Of a DNA stretch of 64,000 nucleotides, positions 38,581 to 52,392 are shown piece by piece. Position 1 is the first letter of the stretch. The number at the start of each line of letters is the position of its first letter. The translations under genes were made by a program, and so were the position numbers. The notes beneath the pieces are model-generated. The model was given only the letters and a program-made list of their open reading frames with translations, did no database searches and had not been told where the DNA came from. This DNA is from Pempheris klunzingeri (lineage: Eukaryota; Chordata; Actinopteri; Acropomatiformes; Pempheridae). The stretch covers positions 15,884,433 through 15,948,432 of the forward strand of contig NC_092023.1 of NCBI RefSeq assembly GCF_042242105.1, read 5' to 3'.

Positions 38581-41500
38581 AACCAAACCTTTACCCTCAT
38601 GAAATGATTCCACACTTTGGATTTCCTGTCCAACATAGAAACTGTAAATCTGTAAAATAACCACAGGGTTATGGCATTTAAATGCTAATGACTGAGTGTC
38701 GCTTCTTCCTATTTCCATCATTTCAAATTAAAAGCCCTTTAGCATTTCATGCACGGTCCGCCCATATAGATTTTGATGCAGCTCCAAAATGGAGTTTGAG
38801 TTTGTTGTTTTTCTTTCCAACCAACCAATGAAAACTTTGCCAGCTTCCTCTCACAAAACGGACACTCCACCAATTTTACACATGAAAATTAATTTACTTG
38901 TCATAAAGAGCAAAACATATTCAGTGAAGCAGCTATATGATGTCTTTTCTAGCTCTGGAAGACACCCTGATGAAATTAGCTTGATGATGTCATCGTGATG
39001 CCCTCTGGGTTATCATGGTTTGGCTTTTTTTAACAGAATTTTAAATAGAAAGCCTGTGTTACAAACTGGAGGTGTGGAGTTTGACAGACATAGAGCGTGG
39101 GTCCAATGAAAGAAAGACACCATTGAGTTGCATTATGGGAAATGTAGGATCCAGCAATTTTTTTTTTTTATTTATCTTGGCCAATTTCCTCATTACTCTA
39201 TTAACTCTTAACACATATACACACATCTAGTCATATTCATTTTCAAGAACTGAAATTCTCCATTGTGTAGAATAGCAAAGATAGCCTCTTCAAAATGGGA
39301 TGAGATTAGTGTTTGAACTTTGCTGTCATTTTCACACATGAAACTCATTGTCTTAACGGGCATTGCATCTTTAAGGTGATGGTGCTAGGGAGCAGTGTTT
39401 CGTCTAGTTTATACCCACTTGAATTGTATCATGCACTAGAGCGCACACGCACGGTTGCAGATGACATGATAAATATTCCTGCCATTGGTTTCATGCTATT
39501 TCAGTGATCAACAGTTGATGGCAGTAACGTGCAAAGAAAGGTAGTAATGCACCCGCAAAGGCAGTGATGAAGACTGCAAACTATCAAACATGGATGTAAA
39601 CAATTCACTAAAATGTCCATTCGAATATATATATACATATATGTATATATTGATGTATGTAATCACATTTGATCCAATTATTAGTCTTACACATTAACAA
39701 TTTTCATGGCCAAAATGCATTTTGGTGTCAGCATACATTTTGTTTGTTTACAAGGAAACTCCACAGTGCACCTTTAAATTTCATATAAACTGGACCCGCT
39801 GTGTTTTACACACTTTATTATGTAACAACCAAGTCTTAAAAAATGAAAAAGACAACAGGAAAAAAAAAAGGGAAACATTTCAAACTGCCTGTGACACTAG
39901 GATGCCGCTTTGTAATCTGAAGAATTTTGTAATCTGAAGAATGTGATACTAAGCAGAGTGTGGCGTTCCGCTGGTTAAGTACTGAAGGTGTCAACTTCAG
40001 TGTTTGGCAACTGAATCACTGAACACTGTCGGCCCCACAGTCTGAATTTATCGACCAAGGACAATAAATATAGAGCTGTTTTGTCTCGCTGACAGGGTCA
40101 CTCAGACACATGAACAATTTTTATGGCCACTAACATGCATAAAGTGTCCTCATGAACAATGGAAGGAAAACATACAGTACATAGCAGACTATATACAGTA
40201 TCTGTAAATACACATCCAGCAATGAATCATTATGAATGACAATTAAGACCGTATGGAAAATAAAAACCTATTTGAATCATTAGAAGATGAAATGTAGATT
40301 CAAAAAGATATGTCATAGTAATAGTACTCTGAAACTAAAGAATTCTACTCTCACCTGAAAACCATAAGTTTATTGCTTAGAACTTAAGGTGCATTTTCAA
40401 TTATGATATTCCATTCACCTCCACTGTATTGATGTTGAGCGAGAAAACTCTTGAATCAGATATCTCAAAGCCTTGACAAACCATTAACATGGCTACATAC
40501 CTGTAGAGTTTGAGAACTGGAAGGGTGAAGGGTGAACTATTTAAAGATTGAAGGCTTCGTAGTATCCAGTTAGTATTACAGTACGTATTGGTAGAGGAGA
40601 ACTTAAATGACCCCTATAGAGGCTAGACGGTAAAGATATGTACACTGACTTTATAGACGAGAATTTTAGTAGATTATGTTTGTTAATAAAGTTGTTACTG
40701 CCACCAGCTGGTTTGGATTAAGGCTACTGAGCAGATTTAAAAGTTTTTCCAGGAAGACACAGTCTGAGTCAGTGACACTGTAACCAGACTTCCTTAAACC
40801 CTCATTTGAGGCCAATAACTCTAAACATTTAACTATGTATTCTTATCATGGTGGGAAAATTACCTGAAATGACATGTACACCATCAAGTGACACAACACA
40901 TGTGATTATATGTGATGGAGGCTGTCTGCCAATAGAGCGTTTCTACATTAAGCTTCTTCTTAAAGATGATGAATATTCAGTTGATCAGTTCTTGAAAAAA
41001 GAAATTTCCTTGAGAGTTTCCCAGACTGGTTTTCTGTAGCTGTGATCAAGAACAGAACAGAAATTGGATGACTGGACTGACTGATATTTAGTCTAATGTG
41101 GCAGTGTAAGTATGCTAGTGACTATGAAAAATAGATAGAATTCATCCAAAACAGTAAATCTGCTTTGACAGGACTCCTGAAGTAGATAAATTCCTTAATG
41201 ATTGCTCTTGCATTGTCAGCCATGTTAAAAAAAAACACACCAGGGCTTCATCCTTCTGCTTCATTGTTCATTTGTTGAGCCGCGAGGAAACTTTAAAGTA
41301 CGTTGAACCCCCCTCGGCTCTTTTCAGTCTGTCTTTATAGATGATCTGTTCAGGTCCTCCTACAGTTGACCTGTGACCAGCAGGATGCTCAGAGACACTG
41401 TGAACAGAGCTATTGTTTCTGTGAAAAGGCTTGGGCATGTTGCATTGCATTATGGGAAATCAGCATGGTGTCAGTTGTGCTGCGGTTTGAATAACCTGCT

Positions 41501-42716
41501 GACAAAGTGAATCCTGCAGATCGTGTGTTTATTCTTATTTTAAGGTCATGTTTTTTTCGTTAGCTGATATATTTTCTTCTATTAAGGGCCTATTTTATTT
41601 TATTCAAAACCCACAATTATCAATAACACAATTTCTCCAAATATTATTATAGCCTGCAGTCCTATTGACACACTGTATTCATCAGCAGTTGTAGTGGCAG
41701 CTTTCTCACTCACCGTCCTCCAGCTCAGTGAGTGAGAAACCACATCAGTTCCTCCACACTGACAAAAATAAAAACCATAACAAGAGTCTGCGAGCTGAAA
41801 AAGTTTGGTGCCCATACAGTCTGGGTATGAAAGGATTTTATGAGATAGGGGAGATGTATCAACATATAACACAGGATGTATCTAATCCTTTGTGGTTTTC
41901 ACTAGACAGTGATGAATGTAGGCATGTTTAACCAGGGCCACAGCCAGGATTTTAGAAATACTGATGTCATGTTACTTTATGTTAAAGAGATATGTTGCCA
42001 ATTTTCCATGTGGGTAGTATATACAAATAACCAGTGTTTAGCTTTAGGTGTGGCCTGCGCAGAGAACTCGTCATCCAACTTGTTGTTCCCCAAATAGAAA
42101 TAATGTTATCACTGTTTATTTACTGTTAAAATTTCTTTATATGACAGTGAGAACATTAACATAGCACTAAACTGCTATTGGCTATGTAAAGATGCGGTGG
42201 GGTCATGGCGACCTGAACGGACAATGAAGCCACACTGACTCTGACTTCTTTCATTTGGTCCTTGTTACCGCCATGCATGCGAATCCTTCCCTGAGCGAAC
42301 CCTTTGCACAGTGAATCCGAGCTGAGGAACGCCAGAGCTGCTGCCCAGCGACAGACTCGGCTAAGCAACCGAGCTAACACAGCAGAGAGATGTACAGAAC
42401 CGTCGAGAACGACCAAGCGACAGCAGCATTCGGGTAGGGTGAGGCGCACGTGTGTTTTGGTCTGACATTATCTTATAGAGAAACTTAAAGTCAGTTAGTC
42501 ATCGAACAACAGCTGTAGAGCTGGTAAACGTTTTGTGTCATCTGGTGGACAGCGAGCTGGATGGGAGCTCTCGGTGAGGGCAACATGATTACACAACAGG
42601 TTAAACATTGTTCATTTGTATATACCACCCACATTGTAATGATACAATGCTGAGTGAAAGTATCCCTTTAAATAGGGACCATTACTGTGTTGACATCACT
42701 ATGTTGCCTCTGTCGC

Positions 42717-42890
42717 CTCCAACTACTTCAGAACGCAGCAGCAAGGCTTCTCACTGGTTAAAACAGACAACAGCACATCAGCCCAGTCCTGGCTTCTCCT
42801 CATTGGCTCCCTGTTTGTTTTAGAATCAATTTTAAGATTGCACTGATCACGTTTAAGGCACGTCCCCAAGCTACATTGAAGAAATGTTAA
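42717..42890 (+). mobile_element. L2-type non-LTR retrotransposon remnant (end of reverse transcriptase ORF)
   Basis: One frame reads LQLLQNAAARLLTG, stop, then HISPVLASPHWLPVCFRINF and KIALITFKARPQA. This is the conserved tail of L2/Maui-like ORF2 proteins. The in-frame stop and short length show a dead, 5'-truncated fragment. Confidence 0.75.
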
Positions 42891-43635
42891 CCCCACATGA
42901 GCACCTTTGCAAGCCTCCCACTCTCTCTCTCTCTCTCTCTCTCCTGCTTTTGTCTTTTCCTGTTTGCCTCTTGTTCGGCATTCATTGCGACCCCTTGCTT
43001 TTGTTTGGCCTCGCAGTTTTTGTTGAAAGGGTTTCAGGAAGGTGTAGGATCAACTGCACGTCCATTTTTTGAGGGCATAGTTTGCAGTGCTGCTGAACTG
43101 TTCTGTTCTGTGTTGTACTCGCAGGTGTTTTTCTATTTGGTTCACCCCAATTTGTATCATTGAGGGTGGGCTAAATAGCATAATGCAATACAGCTCAACA
43201 GCACCAAAAAACATTACATCCTGCAAACCGACCGTACAGCTGACCCTACACCTCTCTAAACACTTTAGATACAAAAAAGAACATTATAACCTTCATGAAG
43301 GAAGGATTTATTGCAGGACTGCATTATGTAATAACCTGGCGACTGAGTGTATGTGTGTACATATATATATGTACATACACACACACTCATATCTGCGCGT
43401 GTATGTGTGTGTGTGTGTGCATAAACATGTGACCGGGTGTATAGATGTGTGTCTCACCTTGACGGATGACTGCTGCGTGTTATGTGGGTTATGTGCAGTT
43501 CCAGCCGCCTCCACTGAGCTTCAGTGCATTTGCTCCACGACTCCTCATGCACCAGCAGGGAGGGATATGTTGTGTCATCCACGCAGTCAGCCCGGCAGAC
43601 GCTCAGTCATTCAGTAGGAATCCTGCAGCTCCATC

Positions 43636-44123
43636 ATGGCTCTCAACATCCCCGGAGTGGCCGTTATGATGCTCTTCTACCTGCTGGTTCTCGGGATCGG
43701 CATCTGGGCTTCCTTCAAGTCGAAAAAGGAAGCCAAGAAGGGCCAGGGGGATAAGACGGAGATGGCTCTGCTGGGCAACCGGGGCATCAACCTGGTTGTC
43801 GGCATCTTTACCATGACAGGCGAGTAAAGTCAGTGAAGGAGCGGACGACAACATGGAGTCATCTTTCTCTAAATATCACCTTCTGGTATTCTGGTATTGT
43901 TTTTTTTGTTTTTTTTTAAAGACCGTTTCAACAGTGTGCCCCAGCGATTTACATTATTTAACACGGAATCGATTTCTCCCTCTTAAAATGTCTTCAAATA
44001 TTTGTAAAAAAAATATAACATAACATATAAAATGTGCACTTGCGTCCAACGCAGTTTCACCGTTTTTGTTGTGAATCCTAACGTGCCAGAATAGAATTAT
44101 GAGGCTCCTAGAAATTACAATAT

Positions 44124-44198
<75 letters not shown>

Positions 44199-47100
44199 CT
44201 GAATATATATTACTGCCAATAATAAAGGATGGTGAAACAAGACTTTGATTTTCTCATGCATGGAGACAACAACCAGTGGAAATGGTTGTAAAATGGAAGC
44301 TAACCTATTGTTTGAAATAAGCTGAGTCAATATGAAATAAGCTGAGAAAACGGGTGAGTGCATATTTTCTTGTCAGTCTGCTTTGTCATTGTGCATGTCC
44401 ACTTCTGACTCTGAGTCCAGATCACTTGTTCCAGCTCAGATGGTGAAACACATATTCAGGACATGGGTGTTTTAAAGTAATTGGTCATTAAATTTACAGT
44501 CAATTCCTATTTAAATTTAATTTCCCATTAAAGTTACAGTAGAGAGGCCGGTTCCTGTTATCAGGTTACAGGCATGTGGAAGTTTGGCACAAGCAGCAGA
44601 AAACCTTCTTGTTCCGGTTCTCTGCCTGTGTGTGAATCTCTTTGTGTGTTTGTGTGTGTGTGTGTGATACAGCTACATGGGTTGGAGGTGGATTCATCGT
44701 GGGCACAGCAGAGGCAGTGTACAACCCCTCCATGGGACTGATCTGGGCAGTGATGCCAATAGCAGCAACCGTGTGTTTCGTCATCGGTGAGATTTCCTTT
44801 TAAAGTCCTGTAACAGTAACAAGGTAGAGCTGAGCACTTCAGGGTCAGTGGTTTTACTTTCACGGGGGATCACATGCATGAAAGAAAAAGTGCATAGTCA
44901 CACTAGTGGCTGTAACGCTTATTACACGGCACAGAGGATGGAGGAAAAATGGAGAGAAAACATTATCTTTAGATCCTCGTCACAAGTGGGGCAATAATAT
45001 AAAGTTTCTTCTGAAGGTCGACAACCCTTATTAGGAAAACAGCAGCATCTGCTTTTGGCTCAAATGATTAATATGACCTGGGGTTGTGTTTTTCCTCGTG
45101 CATGTGTGAACGCTGTCCTCTCTAAGAAGCAAAGGCAGGGGCACGGCTCAAGTCAGGACAACTTCAGATGAGTCAGAGATAAATCCGAGCAGTTTTGGCA
45201 CAGAGTGAAAACCAGGTCCAAAAAAAGACAAAAACGTACCCACTGAATATTCCTCATACTCATAAGACTGTTGTCTTACTGGTGATAATCAAAAGCGTCT
45301 CTGATCACTCAGTCCTCTGGATAGAAAACTACACATCTAAAATGAGGATGCTTGCTTGTTACGTGGCAAAAACATTACATGTAATAAGCATTACCTGACA
45401 AATAATTAAATAACCTAGAATAGAATAATAATACAAAAAATCCATAATAATTGAAAAAAATATAATAGCTAAAAATATAACAGCTAAGGACTACCAAGCC
45501 AATCTCCTACCAACAGTGAACAGTAGTTTCTTTTAGTCAATGCCACAACCTTTTCCTGACCTCAACCAAGTAGTTTTAGACACTTCCATTTATCCAGACC
45601 TCAAATATAAGGATGACAAAACACTCCTTTGAGTTGTCTTGGTGATAGTCAAATGTGCTATTTTGGAACATCCTAATGCCTTGTTGCTACCTAAATCAAA
45701 AGGGTCTATTGTCTGCGCTGTGGCACATTTAGGACGTCTCAGACTGTTATTCTGTCAGTATTACAGTACAGGCGAGGCTGACAGGATTCTCTGTCATAAG
45801 TTTCAGGGCTACTATATCAGAAATGTTTACAATGTATGGCTTCTGTTTCTCTGGAAACTGTTGAAAGGCCTCCTGGGAAACCACTTACTAAAGCAGTGGC
45901 GGACTCAGGCTGCCTGAGGGACAGGGGCAACAAAAGTAAAAAAGGCACCAGTGTGCACACAGTCATGATGCATTTATGGTAGAATTGTTCCACACCATTG
46001 TTAAGATTAAACTTAAAGGATAACTACTATACCTCTGTAATAAAAACACATAGAGAACTATTAACTATTTAGCCATTTAAAGGCACATTGAGGCCAACTC
46101 ATTGCCTAGCAGGGCAGTGCATCGCGTTTTCTCCACTGGAAGAGCACCATAGGGGCCACTTTATCATGTTTCCTTGCACACTGGGCCACTGTAGAGGGCA
46201 CTTTATGATGTTCTTTCTACCATAGGGGCACCCGAGAGTGCATGCAGTGTACTAAAATAAAGATAGACCATTCATGTAAAGAGATATTTCTGAACTTATG
46301 AAATGCATCACAAACCAATCAATCAATAAGTTATATTTTATATATTATTTTATCTATATAGCGCCAGTTCATAACAAATGTTATCTCAAGACACTTTTCA
46401 TAAAGGAGCAGGTCTACACCAGACTCTTTAATTAAGAGAGAGAGACCCAACGATTCAAAAATCCCCACATGGGTGAGCAATGCTGCCTATGAGCACACAG
46501 ACATAACACTTGAGGATGGATTTTTTTTTCCTTGATTATAAAAACTTTCAGGTTTTGTGTTATCTTTTGAGTGAAAACACGACAGGTTACACAAGTTCCC
46601 TCATGCCTGGAGATTAGCAGAGAAAAGCAACATTCCTTTTCCGCATGAAAATCACGAGAAAAGAAAGATTTATCCTCTTAAATCCTAATGAATGTATCCT
46701 TACATGAATATGTTTACCCATGACACAGTGACGTGTTTTCTTTTTTTTTATGTGAATACATATTCAGTATGTTAGCAGCGTTTCTTTCATTCATTTTCAT
46801 TCATTTTTTGTGCTTTATGAAATCAGACATTTATATGAAGGGTCAAAAAAGCAGAGTTACAACTTCTCTGCTCAATGTTAGTCAGTTAATACCATTTTCT
46901 AATCTAAAAGCTGCATGGTGGCCATAATAATAATATCATGCATTGACAACTGTTTAATGCATTCAGTAATAAATCGAAATCTTCCTATTTCTCTGTTCTG
47001 TCATTGAGGTGGCCTGTTCTTCGCCGAGCCGATGAGAAACAATAAATACGTGACAATGATGGATCCTTTCCAGATCAGATACGGAAAAGTACCGATGGCC

Positions 47101-50100
47101 GCTCTTTCGCTGGCTTCACTCATATCAGAGATTATGTGGGTGACAGGAACACTCATAGGATTAGGTAAGAATGTTTGTATGTGTGGGTGTGATGCATTCG
47201 ATACTGTGTGTTGACTGTGGCAGCGGAGCAGCTGTTTATCGCAGCTCTTTGCTGAAGTGTTGACTGAAAGACGAGCCTTTGTCTAATTGTGGTTGGTCTG
47301 AAATAACTCCATCAAGAGAACAAGACCTGAAATTGCATCAATAACCACAGGAGTGATGGGTCTGAGTCAGCAGCGATGTGGTGCTAGATATACAAACTAC
47401 ATTATAACAATTTAAGGGATCCTTTTCAAAAATGACTGTGCATGAGATGTGTTTGTGTAAAAAAATAAATAAATATCCGCTGATATATTGGTGTAATATC
47501 ATTGTAATCAGTTATATGTTTCTGTTCCAAGTAGCGCATGGTGGGTGCCACACACCAAGACTTGCAGGTGTGAATCTATTTAATTTGGTAATGTGCCTGC
47601 TGAAAAAGAATACAAGTTGTGAGCAAAACTTCCCTCAGCAAACAGATTAATATAAGTATTAGATAAACAGCCTCTATCTCGCCTTTTCAGTTAAACCAGT
47701 GATGTCCCAGATGGAGTTGGTTGGCGTATTTCTATCCAACTGTCCAAACAGAAAGCAGGTTTCAAGGATTTATTCATGGATTTAGTTTCTTTTGGTATAA
47801 ATTAACTTTTCATTAGAGAAAATATACAGGTTATAAACTTCTATCTTACTTTATCTTATCTTAAGTTTAGGTGACAAGTTGAGGTTAAACATTGGGAGCT
47901 TTGGTGTATAATAATAACTTCAAATAAGTTTGACCGTCAACATTAGGGTTTTACATCTTCACAACTATGTACGAGTAGTGTGTTTAAAATACTAATGTGT
48001 ATACAGGAGTAACCATGAGTGTGATCCTGGATTTGTCCTACACTGTGAGCATCTGGATCTCTGCTGCTGTGGCCATCACCTACACCCTGCTGGGAGGTCT
48101 CTACTCTGTGGCCTACACAGACATCATACAGCTCATCCTCATATTCATGAGCTTGGTGAGTCATTGTAATTCTTTCTCTCTCTGCTTTCTAATTTATTCC
48201 CTGGCTGTAGTGCAGGTCATGGATTTTGTCAAGAACACAATTCAACTATTAAGGGCATGTGCTTCCTTGCTTTCTTTCTGAGAATTCTATTAATACTACT
48301 CTGTCTGTGTGTTTAGCACGTACCTTGAGTCTGGAGGTGTTTAGCTAAGCTTAGCATAAAGAATGGGAATAGGGGAAAACAACCAGACTGGCTCTGTTCA
48401 AAATTAGGCCTGGCAACGCATTTAAAACTCAGTGGCTAACATGTTAACTCTCATTTGTTTGAACGCAAAAGTGACAATGTCAGTTTTTTGTTTTTTTAGG
48501 AGTGACATGCTGGAACTATTTCTTTTTGAACCTCAATTTATGCCCCAGTATCCCTGTACATCCGTGCAGCGTCTGTGATGGTTGCCTGACGAAAGAAGTC
48601 ACTGCAGCCAATTTGCCGTTTTCACATTTCTATTAGTGTTAGTGGGCATTAGAGGTGTTGGTAGGTCTATTTTTCTTCACTTTGGAGAGAGCCACTAACT
48701 GTTTCACTCTTTACGCTAACCTAGGCTTCCCCATGCTTACAGCTCCACTATGTAACATTTGAAAGTACAAATAACAGGTTTATTTTAGAAATAAAAAAAT
48801 GAGGAAGTCACACACACTGAAATACACTCTCGTTCACAGTACACTCATGAGTTACTTGGTTGGGTAAGACTATTGGAATTATTGAGTTAGTTCACCGACT
48901 TTTTGTGGCATTATTATTCTTTTAAGGATTGCTGTGAGCAGCTTTTGCCATTTCTTTTAAAAGTTTATATGTAGTTGTTAGCGTACTGAGGTTGTTTGCT
49001 GAAGGTCATTCCTTTTTCTCAGTGGCTGTGCGTCCCATTCGCCCTGATGAGCCCCGCTGTGTTGGACATCACTGAGACGGCCTACAACTACACCTTCCAG
49101 GCTCCGTGGGTCGGTACTCTGGAGGCAGACAGAGCCTGGAGGTGGATTGATAACTTTCTACTTCTGGTAAGACTGCAAAGGTTCTCATGGAAGGTTCCTT
49201 GTGTGTTTAAAGGTGAAGTTTTTTCCAAGGATGACAACTAGGCTGTCCTCTGCCTCAATGTTTTATTAAATAATGGACAGCATATCAAGTTTCCGACATG
49301 GACTGGGGAGGATCCAGATATGAGGCTGGGACCTATGCTTTGATGATATCTTTTTTTTTTTTTTTTTTTTCAATAGACTATGATCTCTTTGTGCAACGAA
49401 CTGGACCGCACTGCAGGTGTTACACAAACATTCTCCTAAGGTTTCATTTTTGCATAACACCCACAGAAATGTGAATTCCATGACTTTATGTAATTGTTAC
49501 ATGGGACTTTTACAGATTGCTACGTTTTCTAAAACTACACAAACCTGCAGCTGAGATCAGCAATGTTTTTATCTTTTGGTATTTATTATTAGAGAAAAAT
49601 AACTAGAAGAGACATATGAGATATGGCAATAAAGAGAAATAACGGGGGTTGACCTTTCGGCGGGCCCCAGGGATGAAGAGGCATCGGGGTAGAACTAGGA
49701 TACTTTCCTATTTTGTCTTCGCTGTCTTTGTGTTCTCCTGCTGTAGGCCGCCAACAGACCCGTAGGAGGTTGCTGGCCAGTTACCGGTCAGATCCCCTCT
49801 AGAACAGCTCCTTACAGGAGGGGTTATGTTCATTCGGGTCTGAAGAGCAACATTTTACTTGGCGGAGAACCACTGCCCTCTTTTACCATGCTGTCCCATA
49901 CTCGTCCACTTCCTCTAAGTCCCCCTAAGCCTAGTCAGAGGTGTAATAATAATAATGATAATAATAATAACAATAATAATAATAATAATAATACTCATCA
50001 TCATCATCCCTATGACACCCTTTTTGAGGTCACCTGCTCATCATGACACTCTGTAAGAAGGCCTAGCTAAACCTCTTAAAACGCTGGGATGGAGGAGACA

Positions 50101-52392
50101 GAAGGACTTTATTTCCCGGCATTCCTGAGAGCTCTTCAAGCGGAGCTGCCCCAGCTCCAGTTTGGGCCTCTTGTGTTTTGTTACATTTAGGTCACAGAGC
50201 CAGTCATTTGTTTTTGCCATTTCTGATGATTTTTTTCTAAAACCAAAGTTTTACTTGACATAATTTCGAAGGTATTTTCTGTATCATTCTCTGTTCATTT
50301 GCATCAAAAAATATTTTCTGATCGAAAACAAAGATGGTGGCCAAAAGCGCCATTTCAATTGTTTGATTTGTATGAATAGAAATGAATATATGAAAATATA
50401 AACCAATTATTCTACAAATATAAGCATAGAAAAATTAGTACAGGTATTTGCCATCGAGTATAATATTTGCCTTGAGATGATGATGAGATTTGAGATGTAG
50501 TGGAGTAGACGTTTTAGATAGCAGCAAATAGAAACACTCAAGTAAAGTTGTTCCATTCTTTTAGAATTAAAAAATGGAAGACAGCCTATTATGATCAGCC
50601 CATCATCTTTACAGCCATGCAAAATTAGCGTGACATCATCTGCGATCATCATCGTAGCGTGACCAAATCATGCACTGGTGCGGCCAACTGAGAAAGTTGG
50701 TTACACCAGTGCGACCAGTGGAAAAGTTAGACTAGAGCCTTGGCATCACTAGAGTCTTCCATTAAGCGAAACGAAGATACTCTAGCTAGTAAGCTACTCA
50801 AGGCAGAAACAGTGCAGCCAAAGTTTGAGTTGCTGCTCAGCGACAGACTCTTATGAGGTTTAACCAGCAAGCCTTTACCGGATTTATTTGTTAGACTGAC
50901 TCATCCTCCAGCGTCAGTGCTAGTTTCTTCAATTCTGCAGACCCTGCCTTTGATATAGATAAGTGCGCCTGATAATAATATTTTTTGTTAGGTAATACTT
51001 TGAACAAGTAGTTGCTGCTTTACCAATATTCTGATCTACCTCTCCTTCTTCATTTTCGTCTCTCTTTTGCTTTTCCTCCCATCTCTTCAAGGGTTTGGGG
51101 AACTTGGGTCTTCAGAACTTCCACCAGAGGACACTGTCAGCTGCGTCCTCAGCTACAGCCAAAATCACTTGCTTTGCTGCTGCCTTCATTGTTCCCACAT
51201 TAGGCATCCCTCCCATACTCCTCGGTGCAGTGGCTGCATCAACAAGTACGCTTCAGGAACACAGAATACAGCTGAACGTCTTTTGATGACGATGACATTG
51301 AAGACAATTGAAAAAAAAAAAAAAAAAAAAACTGAGGAGAATTTAACTTGTGTTGTCTTTCTCTGCGCTCACCTGTTTGCCAAACTGTCTTCATGCTCCT
51401 CAGACTGGAACTTGACTTCTTATGGTTCTCCGTCTCCATTTGAGCGCGGCGAGACAGGACTCGTCCTTCCGCTTGTCCTGCAACACCTTACCCCAACCTA
51501 CATCTCCATCATCGGTATCGGAGCGGTGGCCGCCGCTGTGATGTCATCCACCGACTCTGCCTTATTGTCTGCAGCCTCCATCTTCACCTCCAACATCTAT
51601 AAGAACATCCTGAGGACACAGGTGAGAGACAGTAGGGAAAGCCCCTCTCAACAATAAGCGGAAATTTTACTCATCCGTGCAGACATCTCTAGACCCTCTC
51701 ACATGTGCCATCTGATTGAATGTAGATTTAAAAAGAAGCGATTTAACAACGTGCTGCTGAACTGCACTATTTTTCACCAACCAATGTGCGACCATCAAAA
51801 AATTAAAACCACTGATCCTGATATGCTTTCCTCCCCTCAGGCATCAGAGAAAGAGATCCAGTGGGTGATCCGCTTCTCTGTGGTGGTGGTGGGCTTGGCT
51901 GGTACATCCCTCACCTTCCTGGACAACAGTGTCCTGATGATCTGGATCCTTCGATCCGACCTCACCTACACCCTCATGCTGCCACAGCTCGTCTGCGTCC
52001 TCTTCTTCAGGATCTCCAACGGTTACGGGGCCGTTCTGGGCTGCATTGTGGGCATGCTGCTGCGGGTGTTGTGTGGGGAGCCGCAGCTTGGGATACCACC
52101 TGTTATTAAATTCCCAGGATGCACTCTGGTAAATGGTGTTTACATCCAGCGCTCCCCAATCAGGACCATCTGCATGCTGTCCGCTGTGGTGTCCATCTTG
52201 TTGTTCTCCTACCTGGCGTCTATACTGTTCAACAGAGGCCTGATTCCTGAGAAATGGGATGTTTTTGATGTAAAAACTCAGTATTTAGCACACGTACAAG
52301 GTGGCACCAAATCCGACGCTAAGGATGAGAACTTAATAGAACCAAATGAGAACAATGAAGTGTGTGAACCTATGTTAGAATCAACATGTTAA
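43636..52392 (+). CDS. slc5a7: High-affinity choline transporter-like protein (SLC5A7 family)
   Basis: Sodium-coupled choline carrier of the SSS/SLC5 family; in cholinergic neurons the family supplies choline for acetylcholine synthesis. Exons: 43636-43819, 44673-44786, 47009-47164, 48007-48155, 49023-49166, 51092-51245, 51404-51621 and 51841-52392, all in phase, giving 556 residues (human CHT1 has 580). Diagnostic stretches are [11 protein letters not shown] across the exon 1/2 junction, [62 protein letters not shown], and a late EKWDVFD. The protein is clearly more diverged from CHT1 than expected for a plain orthologue: the segment after [10 protein letters not shown] and the helix ending in VTGTLIGLG differ, and the cytoplasmic tail is shorter. 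It may therefore be a teleost slc5a7 paralogue. Intron 1 starts with GC (AG|GCGAGT) and ends at a TG-repeat acceptor. Confidence 0.91.
44127..44196. repeat. (TA)n microsatellite in slc5a7 intron 1
   Basis: About 70 bases of nearly uninterrupted TA repeat. Confidence 0.97.
46311..46500. repeat. Probable teleost dispersed repeat fragment in slc5a7 intron 2
   Basis: The 'tatatagcgccagttcataa' and 'gttatctcaagacacttttc' phrases and the following 'gagagagacccaacgattca' recall a very common fish repeat. Upstream text at about 45890-46250 (GTGGCGGACTCAGGC and GGGCACTTTAT) may belong to another one. Borders approximate. Confidence 0.5.
48341..48640. repeat. Probable teleost dispersed repeat in slc5a7 intron 4
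   Basis: The 'gctaagcttagcataaagaa' and 'aaccagactggctctgttc' phrases are, from memory, hallmarks of an abundant fish repeat derived from a DNA transposon. Borders approximate and family name not asserted. Confidence 0.6.
49941..50015. repeat. ATA/ATG-type trinucleotide microsatellite in slc5a7 intron 5
   Basis: Irregular runs of AATAATAAT with GAT and CAT variants, ending in CATCATCATC. Confidence 0.85.
50673..50711. repeat. Interrupted inverted repeat in slc5a7 intron 5
   Basis: Outer arms CACTGGTG (50673-50680) and CACCAGTG (50704-50711), inner arms CCAACT (50684-50689) and AGTTGG (50695-50700), with symmetric 3-nt bulges. This is a well-formed stem with a 5-nt loop. Confidence 0.75.

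Noticed and set aside
42156-42449. 97-codon minus-strand frame in GC-richer DNA
   Set aside because: No family likeness; the sequence shares a short phrase with 50830-50850 and is more likely repeat-derived.
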